This document shows, one piece after another, positions 1 to 7,669 of a stretch of 19,288 nt of DNA; within the stretch, counting starts at the first letter, position 1; the number at the start of each line of letters is the position of its first letter. The notes beneath the pieces are model-generated. The model did no database searches and had not been told where the DNA came from. It was given only the letters and a program-made list of their open reading frames with translations. The position numbers and the translations under genes were made by a program. This DNA is from Elusimicrobiota bacterium (GTDB lineage: Bacteria > CAYTYR01 > UBA6262 > DAOVJB01), in NCBI GenBank assembly GCA_030673425.1, contig DAOVJB010000006.1, positions 1-19,288 of the forward strand. The letters run 5' to 3'.

Positions 1-30
1 ATGTTGGGCCAGGCAAGAGAGGATGGATAG

Positions 31-732
<702 letters not shown>

Positions 733-832
733 GAAATTAAAAGTGAAAAATTAAAAATTTAGCTGATAAATTAGTAGTGATAAAAATCTTATAATCCAAT
801 AATTCATAAAAGATACTCACGCGGGAGGAACA

Positions 833-1144
833 ATGGCAAAAATTAAAGACTGGGAATTAAATGTTAAGATTAAAACAGAATTTGTCAGGCACTGGGTTGA
901 TGTGCAACATATTGATATTTCTACTACCCGAGGGGTGGCTCACGTTAAAGGAAAATTGGTTTTTAAGGGCGGAAAAGTAGATACTAAATCAGAATTAGCC
1001 GTGGCCAAACAATTAAAAAGCACAGAGCGAGGAATAAGATCAATCATGGGGTTAAGAGATATCAGGTTTAAGTTTGCAGGATGGGAAAAAGCGGGTGGCG
1101 TGTGGAAAGCTTTAAGAGGTAAAAAAGCACAACAAGATGATTAA
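833..1144 (+). CDS. Small BON-like protein of unknown function
   Basis: This 103-residue protein has no signal peptide or membrane segment and is Lys-rich at both ends. Residues about 8-85 have a BON-domain-like pattern: an amphipathic helix, a strand ending in GVAHVKGKLVFKG, a second helix (AVAKQLKSTERGIRSI) and a final strand after MGLRDIRFKF. BON domains usually bind lipids or hydrophobic ligands, or act as protein-binding modules in envelope proteins. The match is by fold pattern only, so a specific role cannot be given. The start at ATG 833 is set by GGGAGG at 823-828. The gene lies between serS and tRNA-Ser(UGA), and a TATAAT hexamer at 790-795 could be its -10 box, although no good -35 precedes it. 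Confidence 0.8.
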   Translation: MAKIKDWELNVKIKTEFVRHWVDVQHIDISTTRGVAHVKGKLVFKGGKVDTKSELAVAKQLKSTERGIRSIMGLRDIRFKFAGWEKAGGVWKALRGKKAQQDD

Positions 1145-1156
1145 TGAATAATTAAC

Positions 1157-1246
1157 GGAGGAGTGGCTGAGTGGTTGAAAGCGGCGGTCTTGAAAACCGT
1201 TATGGGTGTAAACCCATCGAGGGTTCGAATCCTTCCTCCTCCGCCA
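1157..1246 (+). tRNA. tRNA-Ser (anticodon UGA)
   Basis: The acceptor stem GGAGGAG (1157-1163) pairs with CTCCTCC (1236-1242). It is followed by discriminator G and an encoded CCA at 1244-1246. The anticodon stem-loop GGTCTTGAAAACC carries TGA. There is a long variable arm (ATGGGTGTAAACCCAT), the class II hallmark of tRNA-Ser, and a T arm GAGGG-TTCGAAT-CCTTC. The molecule is 90 nt. It lies just after the BON-like gene and about 430 bases after serS, whose enzyme would charge it. Confidence 0.97.
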
Positions 1247-1254
1247 GTAGTACC

Positions 1255-1284
1255 AAAAACCCCTTGTTAATACAAGGGTTTTTG
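1255..1284 (+). terminator. Rho-independent terminator after tRNA-Ser(UGA)
   Basis: AAAAACCCCTTG is followed by a short TTAATA loop and CAAGGGTTTTTG. The TTG/CAA, CCC/GGG and AAAAA/TTTTT stretches pair, with one bulged C at 1260, and the 3' arm ends in a run of T. It begins 9 bases after the tRNA CCA end, so it most likely ends the tRNA transcript and separates it from the Fic gene. Confidence 0.85.
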
Positions 1285-1335
1285 TGTGTATAAGTAACCT
1301 CATCGGTTTTATTGTAAAAATATTTGAAAAAATAC

Positions 1336-1364
1336 TTGACAAATTATATCATTTGATGTATATT
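1336..1364 (+). promoter_or_regulatory. Sigma-70 type promoter for the Fic gene
   Basis: TTGACA at 1336-1341 and TATATT at 1359-1364 are separated by exactly 17 bases. The expected start point near 1371 gives a leader of about 28 bases before the ATG at 1399. It follows the tRNA terminator, so the Fic gene appears to be transcribed independently. Confidence 0.7.
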
Positions 1365-1398
1365 TATTATTGAAAACAAATAAGATTGTGGTGACAAA

Positions 1399-2541
1399 AT
1401 GAGTGACAAAAATATGGTAAAAAAAGTAGAAACTTATAAGTCTGGACCTTTTGCTTTTAGTTTGAATTACGATAGAGAAAAATTAATTGGCCAGCTTGTA
1501 AAAGCCAAAGTGCTATATAATACTATAGCAGAGATCCCAATTTTGCCAAATTTAGCCTCAAGATTGGAAGAAGACCTTATTAGAAAGTCTATTTTTGGGA
1601 CCGCTGCTATTGAAGGGAATCCGCTCTCAGAAGAAGAGGTAAATAAAATACTTTCTGAGGAAGATGTAAAAGGGGAAATTGGTCGAGCACAGAAGCAAAT
1701 TCAAAATTTAAAAGAAGCCTATACAATAATTAAAAAGATTGAGCTTTCCTCAGAACCTTTATTGCTTCAAGAGGACAGAGTTAAAAATCTTCATAAAATT
1801 ATTACTGAAGATTCTGAAGGGAAAGAAAATCTGCCAGGCAAATATAGAAATCATCCTGTTAAAGTTGGGGATGAACAACACGGAGGTATTTATACGCCCC
1901 CCAAGATTTTTGATGATATAAAAAACTTAATGAGTCAATTCATTGACTGGATAAACTCTCCTGAAGTATTAGAAGAAGACCCAGCGATAAGAGGCGCTTT
2001 GGCCCATTATCATTTAGCACTTATTCACCCGTTTAGTGATGGCAATGGAAGAACAGCAAGAGTTGTAGAGGCTATATTATTAAAAAGCGCAGGTATTAAA
2101 TTTGTGTCTCATATGTTAGCTAATTTTTATTATAAAAATATAGACGATTACTTTTGGACTCTTTCTCCTGCACAACGTAGTAAAGATTATAATATTACAA
2201 CGTTCATAGAGTTCTTTGTGAAAGGACTAATTTTATCTTTGGAAACTATCAAATCCGATATTTTTTCGTGGATTAGGAAGTTTACTATTAAAGATTATTA
2301 CATCTATTTAAGGAAAAACAAGGAAATTAGTCAAAGACAGCTTGATCTTTTAACTTTACTACTTGAAGTTTGTGAAAAATTTACTCTTAAGGATTTGTTT
2401 GAAAAAGAGAGATTTGCAATTGTTTACAGAAAGGTTACCGAAAGAACGGCAAGAAGAGATTTGAAACTATTGCAAGGGAAGAAGCTTCTTCAGATAGATA
2501 AAGAAGGCAAGTTTATTTTGAATTATGAAATTTTGGGGTAA
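1399..2541 (+). CDS. Fic family protein (predicted AMP transferase with autoinhibitory motif)
   Basis: The protein has 380 residues. The Fic core motif HPFSDGNGR spans residues 210-218: His210 would be the catalytic base, Asp214 would bind metal and Arg218 the nucleotide phosphate. Upstream, TAAIEGN (68-74) fits the inhibitory helix motif (S/T)xxxE(G/N), with Glu72 placed to block the ATP gamma-phosphate site, as in class II Fic proteins whose inhibitory helix precedes the core. The C-terminal ~90 residues (LLTLLLEVCEKFTLKDLF, then TARRDLKLLQGKKLL) resemble a winged helix-turn-helix, common in this Fic type. Most family members AMPylate proteins; the target here is unknown. The gene is visibly more AT-rich than its neighbours, has its own promoter and follows a tRNA, which fits horizontal acquisition. 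No Fic partner antitoxin is encoded nearby. The ATG at 1399 has only a weak GTGGTG ribosome site. Confidence 0.93.
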   Translation: MSDKNMVKKVETYKSGPFAFSLNYDREKLIGQLVKAKVLYNTIAEIPILPNLASRLEEDLIRKSIFGTAAIEGNPLSEEEVNKILSEEDVKGEIGRAQKQIQNLKEAYTIIKKIELSSEPLLLQEDRVKNLHKIITEDSEGKENLPGKYRNHPVKVGDEQHGGIYTPPKIFDDIKNLMSQFIDWINSPEVLEEDPAIRGALAHYHLALIHPFSDGNGRTARVVEAILLKSAGIKFVSHMLANFYYKNIDDYFWTLSPAQRSKDYNITTFIEFFVKGLILSLETIKSDIFSWIRKFTIKDYYIYLRKNKEISQRQLDLLTLLLEVCEKFTLKDLFEKERFAIVYRKVTERTARRDLKLLQGKKLLQIDKEGKFILNYEILG

Positions 2542-2573
2542 AAATATTGTTCGGACTTAACGGAATAATTCTC

Positions 2574-2602
2574 TTGCTTTTTGGGCTAGTTTTTGATATA
2601 AA
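2574..2602 (+). promoter_or_regulatory. Promoter of the mscS-GH65-GT4 operon
   Basis: TTGCTT at 2574-2579, a 17-base spacer, and TATAAA at 2597-2602. It lies in the only sizeable gap before three closely spaced genes, so it probably drives all of them. The call rests on hexamer match and spacing alone. Confidence 0.55.
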
Positions 2603-2639
2603 TAGGTGTTTTACAATATAACAATATGAGGTAATGAGT

Positions 2640-3275
2640 ATGGAGACAAAAAAAATTCAAAAAGTATGGGGTCCTCTTATTAAGGGGAGTATTCTTCCTT
2701 TAATGATAGGATTAATCATTTTTGCAATGTCTAAGATTATTGATCGATACGGTATGTATAGGAGAGCATATATAGATAAGGTATTTATCAGTTTAGTTAT
2801 ATTGGTTGTCACCTACTGGATCTTTAAGATTGCTGTTGTATTGTTCAGGTGGTATGCGGTAAATATCGCAGCCAAAACTAAATCAGACCTGGATGATAAA
2901 TTCATCCCTCTTTTCAGAAGGGTAACGGTAACATTTATCTGGGTTATAGGTCTGATTATATTGCTTAGCAAACTTGGCGTAAATATAAACGCGCTTGTAG
3001 CTACATTAGGTGTCGGTTCCCTCGCTATTGCTCTTGCTGCGCAGGATACTATAGCCAATGTTATTGCCGGGTTTTTAATTATGGTTGACAGACCTTTTTG
3101 TGTAGGGAACGACATTAAGCTTCCTTCAGGTGAAAAGGTTAAGGTGATAGCAATAGGAACAAGACGATCCAAGTTTATTTCCCAGGAGAAAGCTATTATC
3201 ATTGTGCCTAATTTAGAGTTGAGCAAAAGCAAAATTGTTAATTATTCATATGCAGAAGATGATAAAATAATATAG
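2640..3275 (+). CDS. MscS-family mechanosensitive channel lacking the C-terminal domain
   Basis: This inner-membrane protein of 211 residues should form a small-conductance channel that releases solutes on hypo-osmotic shock. Hydrophobic segments lie near residues 13-33, 47-70, 92-112 and 115-140. The last, GVGSLAIALAAQDTIANVIAG, is the Gly/Ala-rich pore helix. The MscS beta domain follows, from VDRPFCVGNDIKL to IIIVPNLELSKSKIVNYS. The protein then stops, whereas E. coli MscS (286 residues) continues with a roughly 100-residue alpha/beta cage domain. No continuation is seen in another frame, because the next gene starts 15 bases later. I prefer ATG 2640 to the ATG at 2634: GAGG at 2628-2631 is 8 bases from the former and 2 from the latter. 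It is the first gene of an operon with GH65 and GT4 genes. Confidence 0.88.
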   Translation: METKKIQKVWGPLIKGSILPLMIGLIIFAMSKIIDRYGMYRRAYIDKVFISLVILVVTYWIFKIAVVLFRWYAVNIAAKTKSDLDDKFIPLFRRVTVTFIWVIGLIILLSKLGVNINALVATLGVGSLAIALAAQDTIANVIAGFLIMVDRPFCVGNDIKLPSGEKVKVIAIGTRRSKFISQEKAIIIVPNLELSKSKIVNYSYAEDDKII

Positions 3276-3289
3276 AGGTTGTTTAAGCA

Positions 3290-5623
3290 ATGAAAGATTA
3301 TTATGCTAAATACAATACTAAATATTCATGGCTGATTAAAGCGGAAGGCTGGGTGAATTCTCTTCAGGGGGTAAGGGAAAGTCAATTGGCTCTGGGGAAT
3401 GGGCTTTGGGGAAGCCGTGCCGTTTTAGAGGAGATGCCTCATAACGCTAAACCCGGCACCTATATTGCGGGATTATATGATAAAATCGGCTCCCAGGTTT
3501 CAGAGTTAGTTAACCTGCCCAATCCTTTTAATTTCAAGATTATGGTGAACGGAGAGAAACTTGGTGTTGTTACGATGGATATTGCCGAGCATAGGAGAAT
3601 TTTGAATTTAAGACACGGTCTGCTGTCGCGGCGTACAGTTTTCCAGGACAGCAAGAAGAGAAAATATGATTATCAAAGCATGAGATTTGTCTCGATGCAC
3701 GATAAGAATATCGGCGTTATGCAGGTTGCCTTTACACCGCTGGATGACGGGGTTAAGGCCTTCATTGAAACAGGAATAAACACCTCTGTCTATAATGCAA
3801 GGACCGTAACCGAAGGGCGTAAGAGACATTTTACCATCAAGGAAGTCGGCCAATTTAAGGGTGAGGGATATCTTGTAGTTGAAACTTTCGGTAAATTGCA
3901 TAAGGTGATTTTTAGAAGCGGCTTTTATTACCAGACCAGGGGTAAAAAGATTATAGCAAAAGATAATATATTTGAAATGAAGCTACAGAAGAACCAGACT
4001 GTTGTGTTTACCAAGGTATTCTACCTGGATGCTGTTTCAAAGGAGAATGATTTTGATAAGATAAAGAAATTATCAGAGAAGAAATTCAGGAAAGCCTTCC
4101 AAAGTAGCTTTGTTTCTTTAGTTAAAAGGCACATTCGTGCCTGGGAAAATCTGTGGAATGTGGCTGAGGTTTCTATATGGGGTGCCCCGGAGGTTGAAAA
4201 GAGTTTCAGGTTCAATATTTACCATATGCACATATGTGCTCCAGGAGATGGGGGTCTATCCAGTATTGGAGCAAAGACATTAACCGGCGAGGGTTACCGC
4301 GGTCATATCTTCTGGGATACCGAGATTTTCCTTTTCCCGTTTTATCTGTATATCTTACCGGATGTAGCCAGGAATATGTTGCTTTATAGATACAGAAGAT
4401 TAGATAAAGCAAGAAAGATTGCTAAAGAATGCGGCTTTAAGGGGGCAATGTTCCCGTGGGAGTCTGCGGGTTTAGGGGTGGAGGAGACCCCGGAGTGGGC
4501 CAAGGATTTAGACGGGAAAATAATCAGGATACATACGGGTAAAATGGAGCATCATATAACCGCGGATATTGCTTATGCCTTTTATCACTATTACAATGCT
4601 ACGCATGATGAGGAGTTCCTTGAGGATTGCGGTTATGAGGTATTGTTTGAAACGGCAAGGTTCTGGGCCAGCCGCGTTGAATACAACAAAAAGAAGAAGA
4701 AATACGAAATTAAACACGTTATCGGACCCGATGAATTCCATTCAGATGTTAATAATAATGCATTTACGAATGCGATGGCAAAGTGGAATCTGCTTATAGC
4801 ACATAAGATGTTTCAGAAGATAAAAAAAAGAGACTCCGTGGTTTTTCGAAAACTGGTTAAGAAAACAGGGCTTTCAAATGAAGAACCTCTGGAATGGAAG
4901 AATATTGCTACCCAGATCAGTATAAATATAAACAAGGAGCAGATAATAGAACAATTTGACGGGTATTTTAGAAAAAGAAGAGTTAAGATAAGCAATTGGG
5001 ATGAAAATTCTATTCCTATTGTCACGGAGAAAATGACCCCGAGAGATTACGGTAAGACACAACTTGTCAAGCAGGCAGATGTGATTCTGCTTTTGTATCT
5101 GTTTTCTGATGTTTTCAACACCGAGACCATAAAACAAAACTATAAATACTATGTGTCAAGAACAATACACAAATCTTCATTAAGTCTCCCGGTATATGCT
5201 CTTATGGCTATAGATGTTGGGGATAGAGATAGGGCATATCGGTTTTTTAATACCGCGCTACATACAGACATAAGCAATATCAACAACAACACAAACGGAG
5301 GTATTCACGCAGCCTGTCTTGGGGGAACATGGCAGGTTTTGATAAATGGTTTTGCTGGCGTGAGAATATATAAAGAGATATTGTCAATTAATCCAAGACT
5401 GCCAATAATATGGCGGAAGGTTCTTTTTTCATTGCACTGGAGGGGGCACCTGCTTAGACTGGAGGTCAAAGCCGATAGAATAAAAATTCAGATTGTTTCC
5501 CCAGGCAAAAAGAAGAAAATTAAAATAAAAATATTTGGCATTTTGCATGAACTGACAGGTAATAAAACATTTTATATTAGCCGAAAAACGCATAAGGAGA
5601 AACCGCATCCTTACTATCTATAA
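3290..5623 (+). CDS. Glycoside hydrolase family 65 disaccharide phosphorylase (maltose/trehalose/kojibiose phosphorylase-like)
   Basis: Cytoplasmic GH65 enzymes split alpha-glucosyl disaccharides with phosphate, giving beta-glucose 1-phosphate and glucose, or run in reverse. The protein has 777 residues, the usual family length. An N-terminal beta-sandwich of about 270 residues is followed by an (alpha/alpha)6 barrel. Key motifs are GHIFWDTEIF (338-347; Trp342-Asp343 fit the glucose site), FPWESAGLGVEETPEW, EHHITADIAYA, IGPDEFH (478-484; Glu482 is the expected general acid), KQADVILLLY (Lys594-Gln595) and GIHAACLGGTW. It has no signal peptide. It follows the MscS gene by 14 bases and precedes the GT4 gene by 17, so the three are probably one transcript. 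Substrate specificity among trehalose, maltose, kojibiose and nigerose cannot be read from motifs, and no beta-phosphoglucomutase gene is nearby. The ATG at 3290 has GAGG at 3275-3278, a rather long spacing. Confidence 0.92.
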   Translation: MKDYYAKYNTKYSWLIKAEGWVNSLQGVRESQLALGNGLWGSRAVLEEMPHNAKPGTYIAGLYDKIGSQVSELVNLPNPFNFKIMVNGEKLGVVTMDIAEHRRILNLRHGLLSRRTVFQDSKKRKYDYQSMRFVSMHDKNIGVMQVAFTPLDDGVKAFIETGINTSVYNARTVTEGRKRHFTIKEVGQFKGEGYLVVETFGKLHKVIFRSGFYYQTRGKKIIAKDNIFEMKLQKNQTVVFTKVFYLDAVSKENDFDKIKKLSEKKFRKAFQSSFVSLVKRHIRAWENLWNVAEVSIWGAPEVEKSFRFNIYHMHICAPGDGGLSSIGAKTLTGEGYRGHIFWDTEIFLFPFYLYILPDVARNMLLYRYRRLDKARKIAKECGFKGAMFPWESAGLGVEETPEWAKDLDGKIIRIHTGKMEHHITADIAYAFYHYYNATHDEEFLEDCGYEVLFETARFWASRVEYNKKKKKYEIKHVIGPDEFHSDVNNNAFTNAMAKWNLLIAHKMFQKIKKRDSVVFRKLVKKTGLSNEEPLEWKNIATQISININKEQIIEQFDGYFRKRRVKISNWDENSIPIVTEKMTPRDYGKTQLVKQADVILLLYLFSDVFNTETIKQNYKYYVSRTIHKSSLSLPVYALMAIDVGDRDRAYRFFNTALHTDISNINNNTNGGIHAACLGGTWQVLINGFAGVRIYKEILSINPRLPIIWRKVLFSLHWRGHLLRLEVKADRIKIQIVSPGKKKKIKIKIFGILHELTGNKTFYISRKTHKEKPHPYYL

Positions 5624-5640
5624 TTTTTAGGGTGATTATA

Positions 5641-6819
5641 ATGAGAGAGAAGAACTTAAGCATAGCGCATCTTCATTGGGGTTTTCCTCCTGTTATAGGA
5701 GGAGTGGAAACTCATTTGACCATATTGCTGCCAACTTTAGTCAATATGGGGCATAAGGTTAATCTTCTCACGAGTTCTTTTGAAGAGAAAGCGGGAAAAG
5801 ATGAATATAAAGGTGTAGGTATATTTCGACACCCTGTTATGGATTTAAACTGGCTTAGTAAAAGAGGAGTGAACGGTCTTTATGAAGAAGTGCAAGCTGT
5901 ATTTAAGATGTTCTTCGATGAGACAAAACCTGATTGTATCCATGTGCATAATATGCATTATTTTAGCAAGATTCATGCATTTGCAATTAGCGAAATAGCC
6001 AGCAAGAAAGGCATTCCCCTTATTTTGACAGCGCATAACGTGTGGGATGATAATTTATTTCTGGACCTGATGAGAAACATTAAGTGGACACACATTATTG
6101 CTGTCAGTCACTTTATTAAAAAAGAAATTGCAGGAACTGGTTATAGCCGCAGAAATATAACAGTCATCCATCATGGTGTAGACCAGAATATTTATTTTCC
6201 AGGGGTAGATACTCGCTCTGTTTTTAAGAAATATCCTGTCTTAAAAGGGAAAAAAGTAATATTTCATCCAGCGAGGATGGGATTAGCTAAAGGCTGTGAT
6301 GTAGGCATAAAGGCATTACGTATCGTTAAGAAGACATTTCCTGACGTGATTCTGGTACTTGCCGGTACAAAGAATATCATAGACTGGGCACAAACACAAC
6401 AGAAGGACATCGCATATCTGGTAAACCTGATTAAGCTTCTTGGTCTTGAGGATAATGTATTAGTTGATGTTTTCCCGCTGGAAGATATGCCTAGTCTTTA
6501 TAGTACTTCAACAATTTGTATATATCCTTCCAGTGCATCAGAACCTTTCGGATTGACGATGCTGGAAGCCCTTTCATCGGGCAAACCGATGATTGTTACT
6601 GAGACAGGGGGAATGCCTGAGATTATTAAAGAGGGTATTAACGGATTCATCATTCCGGTAAAAGATTTTGAGTCTCTGGCCTCTCGGATTATTCAGCTTT
6701 TAAACAGCAAGGAGTTAAGGGAACGACTGGGGAATACAGGACGGCAGATGGTTGAGGAGCAGTTTACCAAGGAGATTGTTGCTGAGAATACTTTGAAATT
6801 GTACAAGGAGTTATGTTAG
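5641..6819 (+). CDS. GT4-family glycosyltransferase
   Basis: This is a GT-B fold retaining glycosyltransferase of 392 residues, normal for GT4. The N-terminal acceptor domain opens with HWGFPPVIGGVETH, the Gly-rich loop typical of family 4, and has DCIHVHNMH and ILTAHN strands. The C-terminal donor domain includes IFHPARMGLAKGCDVGIKAL, VDVFPLEDMPSLYS and the E-x7-E stretch EPFGLTMLE, followed by SSGKPMIVTETGGMPEI. A nucleotide-activated sugar is the likely donor; the acceptor is unknown. It is the last gene of the MscS-GH65 operon, so the product may be a disaccharide handled by the GH65 enzyme, or a cell-surface glycan. I chose ATG 5641 over GTG 5632 because AGGGTG at 5629-5634 is then 6 bases upstream. 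No signal peptide or membrane segment is seen. Confidence 0.92.
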   Translation: MREKNLSIAHLHWGFPPVIGGVETHLTILLPTLVNMGHKVNLLTSSFEEKAGKDEYKGVGIFRHPVMDLNWLSKRGVNGLYEEVQAVFKMFFDETKPDCIHVHNMHYFSKIHAFAISEIASKKGIPLILTAHNVWDDNLFLDLMRNIKWTHIIAVSHFIKKEIAGTGYSRRNITVIHHGVDQNIYFPGVDTRSVFKKYPVLKGKKVIFHPARMGLAKGCDVGIKALRIVKKTFPDVILVLAGTKNIIDWAQTQQKDIAYLVNLIKLLGLEDNVLVDVFPLEDMPSLYSTSTICIYPSSASEPFGLTMLEALSSGKPMIVTETGGMPEIIKEGINGFIIPVKDFESLASRIIQLLNSKELRERLGNTGRQMVEEQFTKEIVAENTLKLYKELC

Positions 6820-6837
6820 CTGGTTATAAAAAAGTAG

Positions 6838-6866
6838 TTGTTTTTTTCTTAATATTAATATATAAT
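6838..6866 (+). promoter_or_regulatory. Promoter for tRNA-Ser(GCU)-rpsD
   Basis: TTGTTT at 6838-6843, a 17-base spacer and a perfect TATAAT at 6861-6866. The expected start point near 6873 is about 40 bases before the tRNA. The surrounding 6820-6910 region is extremely AT-rich and shows no clear terminator for the preceding GT4 gene. Confidence 0.6.
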
Positions 6867-6911
6867 TAATGTTTTAGAATAAATATATTTTTTAGGATAA
6901 GAGAAGCCTAC

Positions 6912-7004
6912 GGAGAGGTACCCAAGTGGCTGAAGGGGCGGGTTTGCTAAACCTGTAGTGGGTTGATAAACCCAGCGAGAGTTCAAATCTCTCCCTCTCC
7001 GCCA
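6912..7004 (+). tRNA. tRNA-Ser (anticodon GCU)
   Basis: The acceptor stem GGAGAGG (6912-6918) pairs with CCTCTCC (6994-7000), followed by discriminator G and encoded CCA. The anticodon loop TTGCTAA carries GCT. A long variable arm (GTGGGTTGATAAACCCA) marks a class II serine tRNA, and the T arm is GAGAG-TTCAAAT-CTCTC. It reads AGU/AGC codons. The rpsD start lies only 31 bases beyond its 3' end with no terminator between, so both are probably processed from one transcript. Confidence 0.97.
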
Positions 7005-7035
7005 ACTTAAATTACACAAGGAGGAAAACAGCGGT

Positions 7036-7647
7036 ATGAGCGGTGCAAAAGGAAAACATCATCGTTGCAGAGTGGTAGGATATTGCCTATATAATTCACC
7101 GAAATGTCCTTCGCTGAAGAGGGCATATCCACCGGGTAGTCGTGGGAAAGGAATGAGGAGGAAAACTTCTGATTACGGGAGACAGCTTCTTGAGAAACAG
7201 AAGTTGAGAGATACTTACGCTATGAAAGAGAACCAGTTTTTAAGGTTCTTCAAGATGGCTTCCAGGAAGCAGGGCGTCACAACAGGAGATGCGCTCCTGG
7301 TACTTTTAGAAAGCAGGTTGGATAACATTGTTTATCGTTTAGGATTCGGGGTGAATATCTTTGATGCACGCCAGCTTGTAAGCCACGGGCATGTTCTTGT
7401 AAACGGGAAGAAGGTAAATATTCCTTCTTACATAGTAAAAGCGGGCAGTAAAGTTTCTCTTACGGAGAAAGCAAAGAAATTTGTAAGGGTTCAGGAAGCA
7501 GTCGAAATGAATAAGAAAATACCGGTGCTTCCATATATCCAGCCGGACTTTGATAACTTTGAGGGGCTCTTTACAGGGATTAATAATGTTCCTGATGTTC
7601 CTAATAAGGTAGAAATCTCACAGGTAGTAGAGTTCTATTCGAAATAA
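7036..7647 (+). CDS. rpsD: 30S ribosomal protein S4
   Basis: S4 is a primary 16S rRNA-binding protein that nucleates 30S assembly. The 203 residues contain KRAYPPGSRG, DYGRQLLEKQKLR, the S4 RNA-binding core (RLDNIVYRLGF, then RQLVSHGHVLVNGKKVNIPSY) and end in QVVEFYSK, as in the family. The N-terminus is shorter than usual: it begins MSGAKGKHHRC and has only three cysteines (11, 17, 24), spaced unlike the four-Cys zinc knuckle of C+ S4 proteins. It probably does not bind zinc in the classical way. GGAGG at 7020-7024 sets the ATG at 7036. Unlike the common rpsM-rpsK-rpsD-rpoA arrangement, the gene stands apart and follows tRNA-Ser(GCU); a second rpsD may exist elsewhere in the genome. Confidence 0.96.
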   Translation: MSGAKGKHHRCRVVGYCLYNSPKCPSLKRAYPPGSRGKGMRRKTSDYGRQLLEKQKLRDTYAMKENQFLRFFKMASRKQGVTTGDALLVLLESRLDNIVYRLGFGVNIFDARQLVSHGHVLVNGKKVNIPSYIVKAGSKVSLTEKAKKFVRVQEAVEMNKKIPVLPYIQPDFDNFEGLFTGINNVPDVPNKVEISQVVEFYSK

Positions 7648-7669
7648 TAGCTACTTTTCAGGAGTGCTT

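Noticed and set aside
1112-1342. 76-codon open frame on the minus strand across the tRNA-Ser(UGA)
   Set aside because: It overlaps a complete tRNA and its terminator and has no protein-like character; it arises from reading through the tRNA complement.
1247-1398. A mobile-element attachment site after tRNA-Ser(UGA)
   Set aside because: I found no second copy of the tRNA 3' end, and no integrase gene is present in the window.
2813-3232. 139-codon open frame on the minus strand inside mscS
   Set aside because: It lies wholly opposite a well-supported channel gene; its apparent hydrophobic stretches mirror the membrane-helix codons of the + strand.
4569-4799. 76-codon + strand frame inside the GH65 gene
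   Set aside because: It lies within conserved GH65 catalytic motifs in another frame and has Met/Arg-rich composition typical of a shadow frame.
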